Positions 1 through 6,091 of a DNA stretch of 17,275 bases are shown here, in pieces. Source of the stretch: Candidatus Sulfotelmatobacter sp. (GTDB taxonomy: Bacteria; Acidobacteriota; Terriglobia; Terriglobales; SbA1). Location: NCBI GenBank assembly GCA_030151135.1, contig JASLEQ010000167.1:1-17275 (forward strand), given 5' to 3'. The notes beneath the pieces are model-generated. The model had not been told where the DNA came from, searched no databases, and saw nothing but the letters and a program-made list of their open reading frames with translations. A program made the translations under genes and the position numbers. Each line of letters begins with the position of its first letter. Positions within the stretch are counted from its first letter, which is position 1.

Positions 1-1
1 C

Positions 2-259
2 ATAGAGCGACGGCGCCAGGCTGCCGACGTCATCTTTATCGACCCGCCCTACCGCATGCGCGACGCCTACGCCAGCACGCTGACCACGCTCGCCGATTCT
101 CCTCTCGTCTGGGCAATGTCACTGGTGATCGCAGAGCACGAAAAGAAATTCGATCCAGGAGAGGCATTCGGTTCCCTGCGCAGATTCCGCCGCCTGGCGC
201 AAGGCAGCTCCATGCTCAGCTTTTATCGCCTTGCCAACGGCTCCGACGTGCGCATCTAA
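2..259 (+). CDS. rsmD: 16S rRNA (guanine(966)-N2)-methyltransferase RsmD, C-terminal part
   Basis: The 5' end is cut off by the window edge; 85 residues remain in the frame starting at base 2. They begin IERRRQAADVIFIDPPYR, carrying the DPPY catalytic motif (motif IV of N-methyltransferases acting on exocyclic amines) at residues 14-17 of the fragment. It is followed by the typical RsmD tail: a helix, then a strand 'LVIAEHEKK' and a final 'GSSMLSFYRL' strand near the stop. RsmD methylates G966 of 16S rRNA on the 30S subunit using S-adenosylmethionine. The family is usually about 190 residues, so roughly the last 45% is present. The stop is TAA at 257-259; the next gene converges 9 bases away. 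DPPY also occurs in DNA methyltransferases, but the short distance from DPPY to the C-terminus and the ending fit RsmD. Confidence 0.85.
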   Translation: MERRRQAADVIFIDPPYRMRDAYASTLTTLADSPLVWAMSLVIAEHEKKFDPGEAFGSLRRFRRLAQGSSMLSFYRLANGSDVRI

Positions 260-268
260 GCGTGGGAG

Positions 269-820
269 CTACATGATCAGTTCATTGGTGCGCCGAACAA
301 TCGGATGCTGCATCTCCTGCAGATCGTTCTTCACCATGTTCAATCCGTAAACGCAGCTTTCAAAATTCTGTGACAAGTTGGCAAAGAGAGGTGCCACCTT
401 TGCATATTCGAAATGCTCAAACTTCGAAACGATGTAGTAGCTCTCTTTGCCCGCCTTGACCCACTCGACAAAATTCTCAAGACGCTGCTTGCGTAGCCGG
501 AAATGATTGATGCTCTCCGGAAACATCCCGGCAAAAAACAACGTGTAGTCCCCGATATGTTTGCGCACCTGCCGCTCCCGGTCAAACGATGGCGCCGGGC
601 CGTATACCGGATCGGATTCCAGCAGCATCTCCCCTACATCGCTCAAGGGACGGCTCGCCCCATCGCGGATCTTATAAAGCTGTTCGGTATCACAGAACTC
701 CGCCAGCAAGGTGGCGACATACCCCACCACCTGCGGATCCCGAATGCCAATTTCTTCAGCGTAGTGCCGACCCACCAACTCCTGAAACAACTCTTGCAGA
801 GGATGCGATTCCGGAATCAT
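269..820 (-). CDS. Conserved-looking hypothetical protein, 183 residues
   Basis: I do not recognise a named family. The ATG at 820 is preceded by AAGGGGG at about 4 bases, a clear Shine-Dalgarno; the frame can be opened to a TTG at 901 but no ribosome site is seen there, so I chose the ATG. The protein is soluble, with no signal peptide or membrane segment, and is rich in charged and aromatic residues. It looks mostly helical: 'HPLQELFQELVGRHY', 'VVGYVATLLAEFC', and a segment FFAGMFPESINHFR near residue 95-108. The C-terminal part has an aromatic run ('ESYYIVSKFEHFEYA', residues 126-140). It converges with rsmD, with 8 bases between the stops. The 298 bases between its start and the downstream ridA-like start (821-1118) hold no supportable gene; shadow frames there lack protein-like composition. 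Confidence 0.7.
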   Translation of the reverse strand: MIPESHPLQELFQELVGRHYAEEIGIRDPQVVGYVATLLAEFCDTEQLYKIRDGASRPLSDVGEMLLESDPVYGPAPSFDRERQVRKHIGDYTLFFAGMFPESINHFRLRKQRLENFVEWVKAGKESYYIVSKFEHFEYAKVAPLFANLSQNFESCVYGLNMVKNDLQEMQHPIVRRTNELIM

Positions 821-1118
821 GGAGCCCCCTTGAACCCTGCGCCGATGGCGGCCTTCAAATGCTTGCGTGACTTCATAGCTCAATTTCCTGTTGAAGCGCA
901 AGTGACTTTTGTTTATCGGCAGGATTCGTTTTCTCGATCAATTAGAAGGATTGGCGGTTCAGATGAGTTGTGCGTCCACCTTCGTAGAACGAACACGATG
1001 GAACGTCATTCGACAACGGAATTTACTGTAGCCTGCTGGCAATCGCGAAGCGCGGCTGCTAAACAGGCCGCAACTTTGGCGCGCCTCCCCTATAAAATTG
1101 CAACTTCGGAGGAAAGTC

Positions 1119-1505
1119 ATGCAGCGTCAGAATATTGCGAGCGGAACGAACTGGGAGCCAATTGTCGGTTACTCTCGTGCGGTCAAAGTGGGATCGTACG
1201 TCCACGTTTCAGGTACCACTGCCACCGGCCCCGATGGGAAGATCATAGGCATTGGAGACGTCTACGCTCAGACCGTGCAGACGCTCAGAAATATCGAAAG
1301 CGCACTGCAAAAAGCGGGCGCCACCATGAAAGATGTCGTCCGCACGAGAACCTATGTGATCAACATCGCTGAGTGGGAAAAAGTTGGTCGGGCTCACGGA
1401 GAAGTTTTCCGCGACATCCGTCCGGCCACCTCGATGGTGCAGGTCAGCGCCTTGATCTCGCCTGAAATCCTTGTCGAGATCGAAGCGGACGCCGTCATCG
1501 GTTAG
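1119..1505 (+). CDS. RidA/YjgF/YER057c/UK114 family protein lacking the conserved arginine
   Basis: A 128-residue protein, the standard size of the family. The start is the ATG at 1119, because GGAGG (1108-1112) lies 6 bases upstream; the TTG at 1098 has no such support. Family features: '[19 protein letters not shown]' (residues 17-35), the '[22 protein letters not shown]' helix (46-67), '[14 protein letters not shown]' (73-86) and the C-terminal '[10 protein letters not shown]'. Canonical RidA hydrolyses reactive enamine/imine intermediates made by PLP enzymes such as threonine dehydratase and uses Arg105 to hold the substrate carboxylate. The equivalent motif here is 'RPATSMVQV', with Thr104 in the place of that Arg, whereas the Glu at 120 is kept. 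Rid subfamilies without the Arg (Rid4-Rid7) are not expected to be standard imine deaminases, so the substrate is unknown. It converges with the GNAT gene, 3 bases between stops. Confidence 0.88.
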   Translation: MQRQNIASGTNWEPIVGYSRAVKVGSYVHVSGTTATGPDGKIIGIGDVYAQTVQTLRNIESALQKAGATMKDVVRTRTYVINIAEWEKVGRAHGEVFRDIRPATSMVQVSALISPEILVEIEADAVIG

Positions 1506-1508
1506 GCT

Positions 1509-1976
1509 TCACCGCAGTCGCTTCGTCATGTTCACGAAGTGACACGGCAACTTCGGATTCAGTTCGCCGGGAAACGGCTCGGTCCCAATCTCCACGTACC
1601 CGCGCCGCGAATAGAACGTCCGATTATCTGTCCGCAAGTTCACGGTCCGCAGATCCATGTAGCGGCACCCCGCGTTTGTGCAGATCTCTTCAGCTTTTTT
1701 CACCAAGGCAGATCCGATTCCTGCTCGCTGCAGACTGGTATCCACTGACAGCAGCCCAAGATAAGCTCGCTCTCCGCGAAGCTCGACGTAAACGCATCCT
1801 GCAAAGATGCCGTCCTCATCGGCAACAACGAATTTGCCTTTTGCCATCAGTGAGCGAACCGCTTCGCAGTCGATCCGGTCGCCATCAATAAAAAAAGACT
1901 CGGCCTTGCGGAAGGCCGCGTTGATCAATGTCGTAAGAGCCACCACATCCGGTGACTCACCTATTCGAAACTCCAC
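1509..1976 (-). CDS. GNAT family N-acetyltransferase
   Basis: A 155-residue single-domain GNAT protein. The acetyl-CoA pyrophosphate-binding motif A is visible as LQRAGIGSALVKKAE (residues 82-96; Q/R-x-x-G-x-G/A), preceded by the beta-4 strand 'AYLGLLSVDT', and followed by the motif B region with 'NRTFYSRRGYVEIG' (118-131), where the Tyr is the usual general-acid position of the fold. Start: a GTG at 1976 with GAGGAG 8 bases upstream on the minus strand; no ATG in the frame is better placed. It transfers the acetyl group of acetyl-CoA to an amine, but the acceptor cannot be read from the sequence. It is divergent from the CBS gene, sharing a roughly 200-base intergenic region, and converges with the RidA-like gene. 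Confidence 0.85.
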   Translation of the reverse strand: MEFRIGESPDVVALTTLINAAFRKAESFFIDGDRIDCEAVRSLMAKGKFVVADEDGIFAGCVYVELRGERAYLGLLSVDTSLQRAGIGSALVKKAEEICTNAGCRYMDLRTVNLRTDNRTFYSRRGYVEIGTEPFPGELNPKLPCHFVNMTKRLR

Positions 1977-2091
1977 AATGAGATCTCCTCGTCAGGGGAA
2001 AGGTAAGTGGCACCTCTTCTCAGCCCGCTCGGCAAAAGTCTTTAGCGCCCTCGGCGGTGAAGGCTTTTTAGTGGTTAGCCGTCATTTTCGC

Positions 2092-2119
2092 TTGACATCT
2101 TCTCCGCCGCGATCATAAT
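2092..2119 (+). promoter_or_regulatory. Sigma-70 type promoter of the CBS-domain gene
   Basis: A perfect -35 TTGACA (2092-2097) and a -10 CATAAT (2114-2119, 5 of 6 matches) are separated by 16 bases. Transcription would start near 2126, giving a leader of about 48 bases that contains the AGGAGG ribosome site. It lies in the divergent region between the GNAT gene and the CBS gene. Sequence match only. Confidence 0.6.
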
Positions 2120-2173
2120 GCGTCCAATCAGTTTCACAAGGCCCTCTTCCGAGCATGTTGTCAGGAGGCATCT

Positions 2174-2611
2174 ATGAGCGTGCTGGAACTTTGTGACCGC
2201 GAAATCGCCGCCATCGGACTGGACGCTTCCGTCGCCGATGCCATCAACAAAATGCTTGACCACCACGTCGGCGCTGTCGCCATTGTGGATAGCGAATACC
2301 GCGTCGCAGGCATCTTCACCGAGCGGGACGTTCTCCGCAAAATGTCGCTGACGCGCCTCGACCCCCACAGCACATCCATCCGCGAGCTGATGACGACGCC
2401 TGTGGAGATGGCGACGCGCGAAACCGGCGCCGGCGAGGCACTGAGCATTATGCTCGAACGCCACTTCCGCCATCTCCCCGTCGCCGACAGCAACGGCAAG
2501 TTGCTCGGGATTCTCTCCATCCGCAATCTGCTCGAGTGGCGGGTCGACGACCTCAGCCATGAGCTCGACTCGTTGGAGCAATACATGACGAACGACGGTC
2601 CCGGCGGATAG
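2174..2611 (+). CDS. CBS-domain pair protein
   Basis: A 145-residue stand-alone Bateman module. The first CBS motif spans about residues 10-60 and ends in 'AGIFTERDVLRKM'; the second spans about 75-125, with 'RHFRHLPVADSNGKLLGILSIRNLL' as the typical beta-alpha-beta core. A short charged helix, 'DDLSHELDSLEQYM', closes the protein and may be a coiled coil. CBS pairs bind adenosyl nucleotides (AMP, ATP, SAM, sometimes cyclic dinucleotides) and regulate a partner; no catalytic domain is fused here, so it would act as a small cytoplasmic sensor on an unknown partner. Start: ATG at 2174 with AGGAGG (2163-2168) 5 bases upstream, the strongest ribosome site in the first 5 kb. It has its own promoter and converges with rsmI. 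Confidence 0.9.
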   Translation: MSVLELCDREIAAIGLDASVADAINKMLDHHVGAVAIVDSEYRVAGIFTERDVLRKMSLTRLDPHSTSIRELMTTPVEMATRETGAGEALSIMLERHFRHLPVADSNGKLLGILSIRNLLEWRVDDLSHELDSLEQYMTNDGPGG

Positions 2612-2715
2612 CAGTCGGATCACTTCGCGGCTCTCTGCGCTCTCAGCGGCAGTTCTCAGCGAACCCGGCAAGCCTTTGTTTGGAGCTCAAGCAGAATCCC
2701 GCGCCGGTCCCCGAT

Positions 2716-3609
2716 TCACTTCTCTCTCTGCCATTCCCGGTAAGCCTCGCTCTTCGAAATTCCCCGTTCCTTCGCTACGCGCTTCAGAGCAGCTTTCTCG
2801 TCGAGCTTCTCGTCTGCCATGATCTGGTCCATTCTTTGACGGACAGTCGCCCGGACCGTTGAGCTCTGCGGTTCAACCTCGGACTTACCGATCAACAGCG
2901 TGATTTCGCCTTTGACAACATCCCTTTCTCGTAACGTCTTCAGCAGCTCGGAAGCCCGCCCGCGCAGGAACTCCTCATGCAGCTTCGTGACCTCCCGGGC
3001 GATGACCACCTGACGTGCGTCCCCCAGCACTTCGACAATGTCTTCGATGGCCTCGACGATGCGATGCGGAGCCTCATAAAAAACTTGCGTTCCAAGAGAC
3101 GTCCTGATCACTTCCAGCGCCGCTCGTCTTTCTCCGCGCTTTGCCGGAAGAAATCCATTGAACCGGAACGAGTCGGTGGGTAGCCCGCTCGCCACCAGCG
3201 CCGACAAAAACGCCGATGCTCCGGGAATCGGAACAACAGGAATTTCATGACGAATGGCCAGCGTGATCAAGCGATATCCTGGATCGGAGATTCCCGGCAT
3301 TCCCGCGTCTGTCACGAGCGCCACGCTCGCGCCCTCCTGCATCTCCTTCACCAGTTCCGCCGATTTCGTCAGCTCATTGTGTTCGTGATAGCTGGTTGTC
3401 CGCGTCCCAATCGCATAGTGATTGAGCAATTTCTGAGTCTGCCGCGTATCCTCGCACGCAATCACGTCGACTCCCTTCAGCACGCGCAGCGCCCGCAGCG
3501 TGATGTCTTCCAGATTGCCGATCGGCGTCCCTACAATGTAAAGTGCAGGTCCTTGCAGAGAGTCTCGTTCCTGGTCTGCTTTGTTGATTTCCGGTTCCGA
3601 GCGGCTCAT
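2716..3609 (-). CDS. rsmI: 16S rRNA (cytidine(1402)-2'-O)-methyltransferase RsmI
   Basis: 297 residues, the usual length. Tetrapyrrole-methylase-fold signatures run in the expected order: 'LYIVGTPIGNLEDITLRAL' (residues 23-41), 'ACEDTRQT' (51-58), 'LVTDAGMPGISDPGYRL' (98-114, SAM-binding loop), 'PIPGASAFLSAL' (127-138), 'FNGFLPAKRGER' (150-161), 'FYEAPHRI' (177-184), 'REVTKLHEE' (205-213). A helical C-terminal extension ends 'ALKRVAKERGISKSEAYREW', a small RsmI-type tail domain. It 2'-O-methylates C1402 in the ribosomal P site, where RsmH adds the N4 methyl. Start ATG at 3609; no clear Shine-Dalgarno, and about 20 non-conserved residues precede the domain, so a later start is possible. Divergent from the nucleotidyltransferase gene. 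Confidence 0.95.
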   Translation of the reverse strand: MSRSEPEINKADQERDSLQGPALYIVGTPIGNLEDITLRALRVLKGVDVIACEDTRQTQKLLNHYAIGTRTTSYHEHNELTKSAELVKEMQEGASVALVTDAGMPGISDPGYRLITLAIRHEIPVVPIPGASAFLSALVASGLPTDSFRFNGFLPAKRGERRAALEVIRTSLGTQVFYEAPHRIVEAIEDIVEVLGDARQVVIAREVTKLHEEFLRGRASELLKTLRERDVVKGEITLLIGKSEVEPQSSTVRATVRQRMDQIMADEKLDEKAALKRVAKERGISKSEAYREWQREK

Positions 3610-3731
3610 GGCGGGAGTCTATCACCGCCTCCCCTGGCCCTCAGAACCTCTCAGCGGCGGTGGCCTCTAACTCAAATATCGAACTCCGGCAGCTTGCGCC
3701 GCATAAAAATCGGGTAACAAAGCGGGCCTGC

Positions 3732-3740
3732 TGCTAGAAT
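3732..3740 (+). promoter_or_regulatory. Possible extended -10 box for a leaderless transcript
   Basis: TGCTAGAAT fits TGnTATAAT at 8 of 9 counted positions, but there is no -35 at the right distance. Counting 7 bases downstream puts transcription start at about 3747, next to the GTG start at 3748, and no Shine-Dalgarno is present. Both facts fit a leaderless mRNA for the nucleotidyltransferase gene. Inference from spacing only. Confidence 0.35.
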
Positions 3741-3747
3741 TTCCCCA

Positions 3748-4593
3748 GTGCCGACAGCTAGTCCCAAGTCGAGGACGTCCCGGCGTTATCGCATGTTTCG
3801 ACCGCCGCACCTTCTGAGCGACGCCCTTCGTGACTTTCTCACGACCCAGCCCGGCCGCGACCTTCGCACCATTCTCACTCTTCTTCCGGCACAGTGGAAC
3901 ACCTACGTGATGGGAGGACTGCTCCGCGACCTGTTCCTCGAACGGGCTCTGCACATCCGAGCCAAGCCTTCTGACCTTGATCTCGTCGTCTTCGGGGCTG
4001 AGTCCGTTCAAGATGTTCGAAACAAGTTGGGTTCCGCCATCCTGGCAACAAACTCCTTCGGCGGGGTGAAATGTCGTCTCCGCTCCACCGGATTGGTTTT
4101 CGATTTATGGCGCGTGGAAGATCACACCAACATGGTGCGGGCACGCCAGCCGCATACGATCGAGCAATTACTTCAACACAATCTGCTCGACATCGATGCG
4201 ATTCTCTGGGATCCGAAGACCGACCGCCTCCACGATGGCGGCTGCCTCAAGGCCGTCATCGCCGAACGTATCGGGTTGCAAGGACAGGAAGGCGTATCCC
4301 GAACCGTGGTCGCCGCGCAAATCGCTCATGTATTGACGGTCGCCTACAAGACGAACTTCCCGCTCTCCGAAGATGTGCGTTCGTTCGTAGCCGCAGCCTC
4401 TCGCCGTTGTCCAGCCACCGAGATTGAGAATATTCTTGACCGCAAGATTCCTCATGCCGCAACCCAGCTGAAGGCGTTCTGGCAGGATATCGTTCAAGGG
4501 GGTGCTCAACCATGCCCGATCCCGGCGAGGCAGCCGATCCCGCAAACGGCACGAGCGAAGAGAAATTCCTCTTCGCTGAATATCAGGCACTGA
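3748..4593 (+). CDS. Class II nucleotidyltransferase (CCA-adding/poly(A) polymerase head domain), trimmed
   Basis: 281 residues from the GTG at 3748 (ATG at 3793 is the alternative; neither has a Shine-Dalgarno). The head domain is clear: 'YVMGGLLRDLFL' (residues 53-64, the GG-x-x-RD phosphate-binding signature), 'SDLDLVVFG' (75-83, DxD metal-binding pair Asp76/Asp78), 'LVFDLWRVED' (116-125, third carboxylate Asp119), then 'NLLDIDAILWDPKTDRLHDGG', which lines up with the RDFTxNA...D segment of CCA enzymes but has lost its leading RRDFT. About 110 residues follow, of which 188-215 weakly resemble the neck domain; the usual 'DPxRxLR' motif and the RNA-binding body are missing. Typical CCA enzymes are about 370-450 residues. 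It can plausibly transfer a nucleotide, but tRNA is doubtful as the substrate. Its last 82 bases overlap the next gene. Confidence 0.75.
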   Translation: MPTASPKSRTSRRYRMFRPPHLLSDALRDFLTTQPGRDLRTILTLLPAQWNTYVMGGLLRDLFLERALHIRAKPSDLDLVVFGAESVQDVRNKLGSAILATNSFGGVKCRLRSTGLVFDLWRVEDHTNMVRARQPHTIEQLLQHNLLDIDAILWDPKTDRLHDGGCLKAVIAERIGLQGQEGVSRTVVAAQIAHVLTVAYKTNFPLSEDVRSFVAAASRRCPATEIENILDRKIPHAATQLKAFWQDIVQGGAQPCPIPARQPIPQTARAKRNSSSLNIRH

Positions 4594-5153
4594 TCAGCCT
4601 CGACGGCTCACGAAACGATCGGCTCGACCGCTTCCTCACGATTTTCATGACATTAGCGGCCGCGCCCTGGGCGCTTTACGCTCTGGTCCTCAAAGATCAT
4701 CCCGGGACACCCTCGGTCTCCGGAATCCCCTTCCCCGTCGCCGCTGCCTTCTTCTTAATCGGAATTCTCGGAGCGCTGGTCGCCATGATGTTCATCCAGA
4801 TGCGCTTCACCATCATCCTCTACACGCGCGCCCTGAACTCCATTCGCGGACACTTCCTCGCTCCCCACACTCTCTCGTTTCGGCTTCCGTCCGATCCGAC
4901 CAAGCCTCCCTATCACGAAAAGGGCAACTACATACAGTTCGCCGTGCTGGGAATGGGTTTGGTCAATTCCGGATACATCGGCCTCGGACTATACAACCTG
5001 ATTCGCTGGCCGCAGAAATCACTCGCACACGCCATCGTGTTCACTCTTGTAGGCCTCATCCTCTGGTTTCTGCACATGCGGTACTACTCCACTCAGGCGC
5101 GCCGCCGCGAGCGGCATAGTCATGGCTCCCGCGAATTGCGCTGGTCAAAGTAG
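4512..5153 (+). CDS. Four-helix integral membrane protein, unknown function
   Basis: 213 residues, start ATG 4512 with AAGGGGG (4496-4502) 9 bases upstream, inside the coding region of the preceding nucleotidyltransferase. A cytoplasmic-looking N-terminus (1-40) with a charged amphipathic stretch 'EYQALISLDGSRNDRLDRF' leads into TM1 (about 41-60) and TM2 (74-97); a loop of about 45 residues rich in Arg and Pro follows; then TM3 (142-164) and TM4 (171-189), and a basic tail 'QARRRERHSHGSRELR'. Positive charges suggest both ends are inside. The 'EYQ...R.DRLDRFL' plus two-helix start resembles uncharacterised membrane proteins of the SLATT type, but I cannot assign the family. The 82-base overlap implies translational coupling with the nucleotidyltransferase and a shared role. 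Confidence 0.75.
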   Translation: MPDPGEAADPANGTSEEKFLFAEYQALISLDGSRNDRLDRFLTIFMTLAAAPWALYALVLKDHPGTPSVSGIPFPVAAAFFLIGILGALVAMMFIQMRFTIILYTRALNSIRGHFLAPHTLSFRLPSDPTKPPYHEKGNYIQFAVLGMGLVNSGYIGLGLYNLIRWPQKSLAHAIVFTLVGLILWFLHMRYYSTQARRRERHSHGSRELRWSK

Positions 5154-5263
5154 AGGCAGGAGTGCTCTTTTGGAAATTGTTTCGAGCAGGCTCGCCGGCA
5201 GCCTAGGCGTGATGTGCCTGCATGACTGGAACTTCAGCCCGTTTGCGCTTGTAGCGAAATCCT

Positions 5264-5617
5264 CTAAGCCTGCCCCATCCCGCTCCCACGAAAATACGCC
5301 GCCGCGTCTGAGCGAAGTAGGATCCACGCGATCCCCGCAAAAACAATAACGTGCACTGCCAGTCCCTTAAACGGAGGGAATGCGCTCAGTACAATGTGAA
5401 ATCCCATCCACGCCAGCGCTAGCCACCGGGCCCAGCTCTGCGCTCGGAGCATATATATCCCGGCTACCAATGCCAGCAGCTCTGTGAATTCCACGGCAAA
5501 ATCATCCCAGTGCGGATGAAGAAGCCCCGGTGAGTGGAACAGAAAAGTAACCGTGCCCACTGCGATAAAGAGCCATGCCACTCCGGTCACAGCTATCGGT
5601 CGCGGATTCTCGCTCAA
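5264..5617 (-). CDS. Small membrane protein, four predicted helices
   Basis: 117 residues from a TTG at 5617. I chose this start because GAGGAGG (complement of 5623-5629) sits 5 bases upstream. The ATG at 5644 has no ribosome site, and extending to 5734 would add a Cys-rich, unlikely N-terminus read across the padR promoter. Four hydrophobic segments: 'AVTGVAWLFIAVGTVTFLF' (9-27), 'EFTELLALVAGIYML' (43-57), 'RWLALAWMGFHIVLSAF' (64-80) and 'VHVIVFAGIAWILL' (88-101), separated by short loops with 'HSPGLLHPHWDD'. No catalytic motif is visible; it resembles generic small membrane proteins of unknown function. It is divergent from padR across 120 bases that contain the PadR operator candidate, so it may share that control. 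It converges with the preceding membrane-protein gene. Confidence 0.65.
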   Translation of the reverse strand: MSENPRPIAVTGVAWLFIAVGTVTFLFHSPGLLHPHWDDFAVEFTELLALVAGIYMLRAQSWARWLALAWMGFHIVLSAFPPFKGLAVHVIVFAGIAWILLRSDAAAYFRGSGMGQA

Positions 5618-5692
5618 CCCAACCTCCTCAGCAAGATTCCGCATTATGCCGTAAGCGAACTGAAAAAGGCTCGAGCATGTGCAAGTTTTTGC

Positions 5693-5721
5693 TTGACATA
5701 ATTTACTGTGTGTCATACAGT
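5693..5721 (+). promoter_or_regulatory. Promoter of padR and its membrane partner
   Basis: Perfect -35 TTGACA (5693-5698), a 17-base spacer, and -10 TACAGT (5716-5721, 4 of 6). Transcription would start near 5728, leaving only about 10 bases before the ATG at 5738 and no Shine-Dalgarno, so translation would start from a very short leader. Confidence 0.55.
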
Positions 5722-5726
5722 GTATG
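5714..5726. promoter_or_regulatory. Candidate PadR operator palindrome
   Basis: CATACAGTGTATG is a perfect 6-base inverted repeat around one central base, lying directly on the -10 box of the padR promoter. A second dyad, GTGTA-5-TACAC (5720-5734), overlaps it and covers the expected transcription start. PadR-family repressors commonly bind AT-rich ATACA/TGTAT-type dyads in their own promoters, so autorepression is likely. The site is also upstream of the divergent small membrane gene. Confidence 0.5.
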
Positions 5727-5737
5727 TCGTACACTAT

Positions 5738-6091
5738 ATGGCAAACAGCACATCCAATGGGGAAGTTTTTGAAAATCTTAGACTTGAGCTCCGACGTGGA
5801 TGCCTGACCCTGGCCGTCTTGACCCAGCTTCGCACCGAGCGTTACGGCTACACGCTCCGCAAAGCGCTGGCGGAGGACGGACTAGAGATCGATGAAGGAA
5901 CCCTCTATCCGCTTCTGCGCCGCCTCGAAAGCCAGGCATTGCTCGTCAGCCAATGGCGCGAAGAAGAGAAGCGCAAGAAGCGCTTTTACAAATTGTCGCC
6001 CACCGGGGAAGAAACGCTCGCCCACCTGTTGGCCGAATGGGAACGCATCAACACTTCGCTGAACAAGATCCTTCGAGAGGTAACGCAATGA
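5738..6091 (+). CDS. PadR family transcriptional regulator
   Basis: 117 residues, the length of the small PadR class. The winged helix-turn-helix is clear: 'LRRGCLTLAVLTQLRTERYGYTLRKAL' (residues 18-44), the recognition helix and wing entry 'IDEGTLYPLLRRLESQALL' (51-69), the wing 'SQWREEEKRKKRFYKLSPTGEE' (71-92), and a short C-terminal dimer helix (93-115). It binds DNA as a dimer and usually represses an adjacent membrane-protein gene in response to a ligand or membrane stress. The ATG at 5738 is preferred over an in-frame upstream ATG (5708), because the latter would start upstream of the predicted transcription start. Its TGA overlaps the ATG of the next gene (ATGA), so the two are translated together. 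Confidence 0.92.
   Translation: MANSTSNGEVFENLRLELRRGCLTLAVLTQLRTERYGYTLRKALAEDGLEIDEGTLYPLLRRLESQALLVSQWREEEKRKKRFYKLSPTGEETLAHLLAEWERINTSLNKILREVTQ

Noticed and set aside
1076..1096. TATAAA at 1091 as -10 box for the ridA-like gene
   Set aside because: The nearest -35-like TTGGCG is only 9 bases away and nothing fits at 16-18 bases.
503..1372. 289-codon plus-strand frame across the hypothetical gene and the ridA-like gene
   Set aside because: It overlaps two better supported genes, one of them a clear family member, and its Arg/His-rich product has no pattern.
2075..2671. 198-codon open frame on the minus strand opposite the CBS gene
   Set aside because: It is the complement of a clear CBS-pair gene with promoter and AGGAGG site; its product is Arg/His/Ala-rich with no fold pattern, as expected for a shadow frame.
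3748..5153. A CBASS-type cyclic nucleotide defence operon
   Set aside because: The nucleotidyltransferase has the GG-x-x-RD of class II CCA/poly(A) enzymes rather than the GS-x-D-x-D of CD-NTases, and no Cap accessory genes, nuclease or mobile-element context is present.
5186..5221. GCAGGC...GCCTGC nested with CGCC...GGCG between the convergent membrane-protein genes
   Set aside because: Short arms, interior mismatches and no T-run on either strand; not enough for a terminator call.
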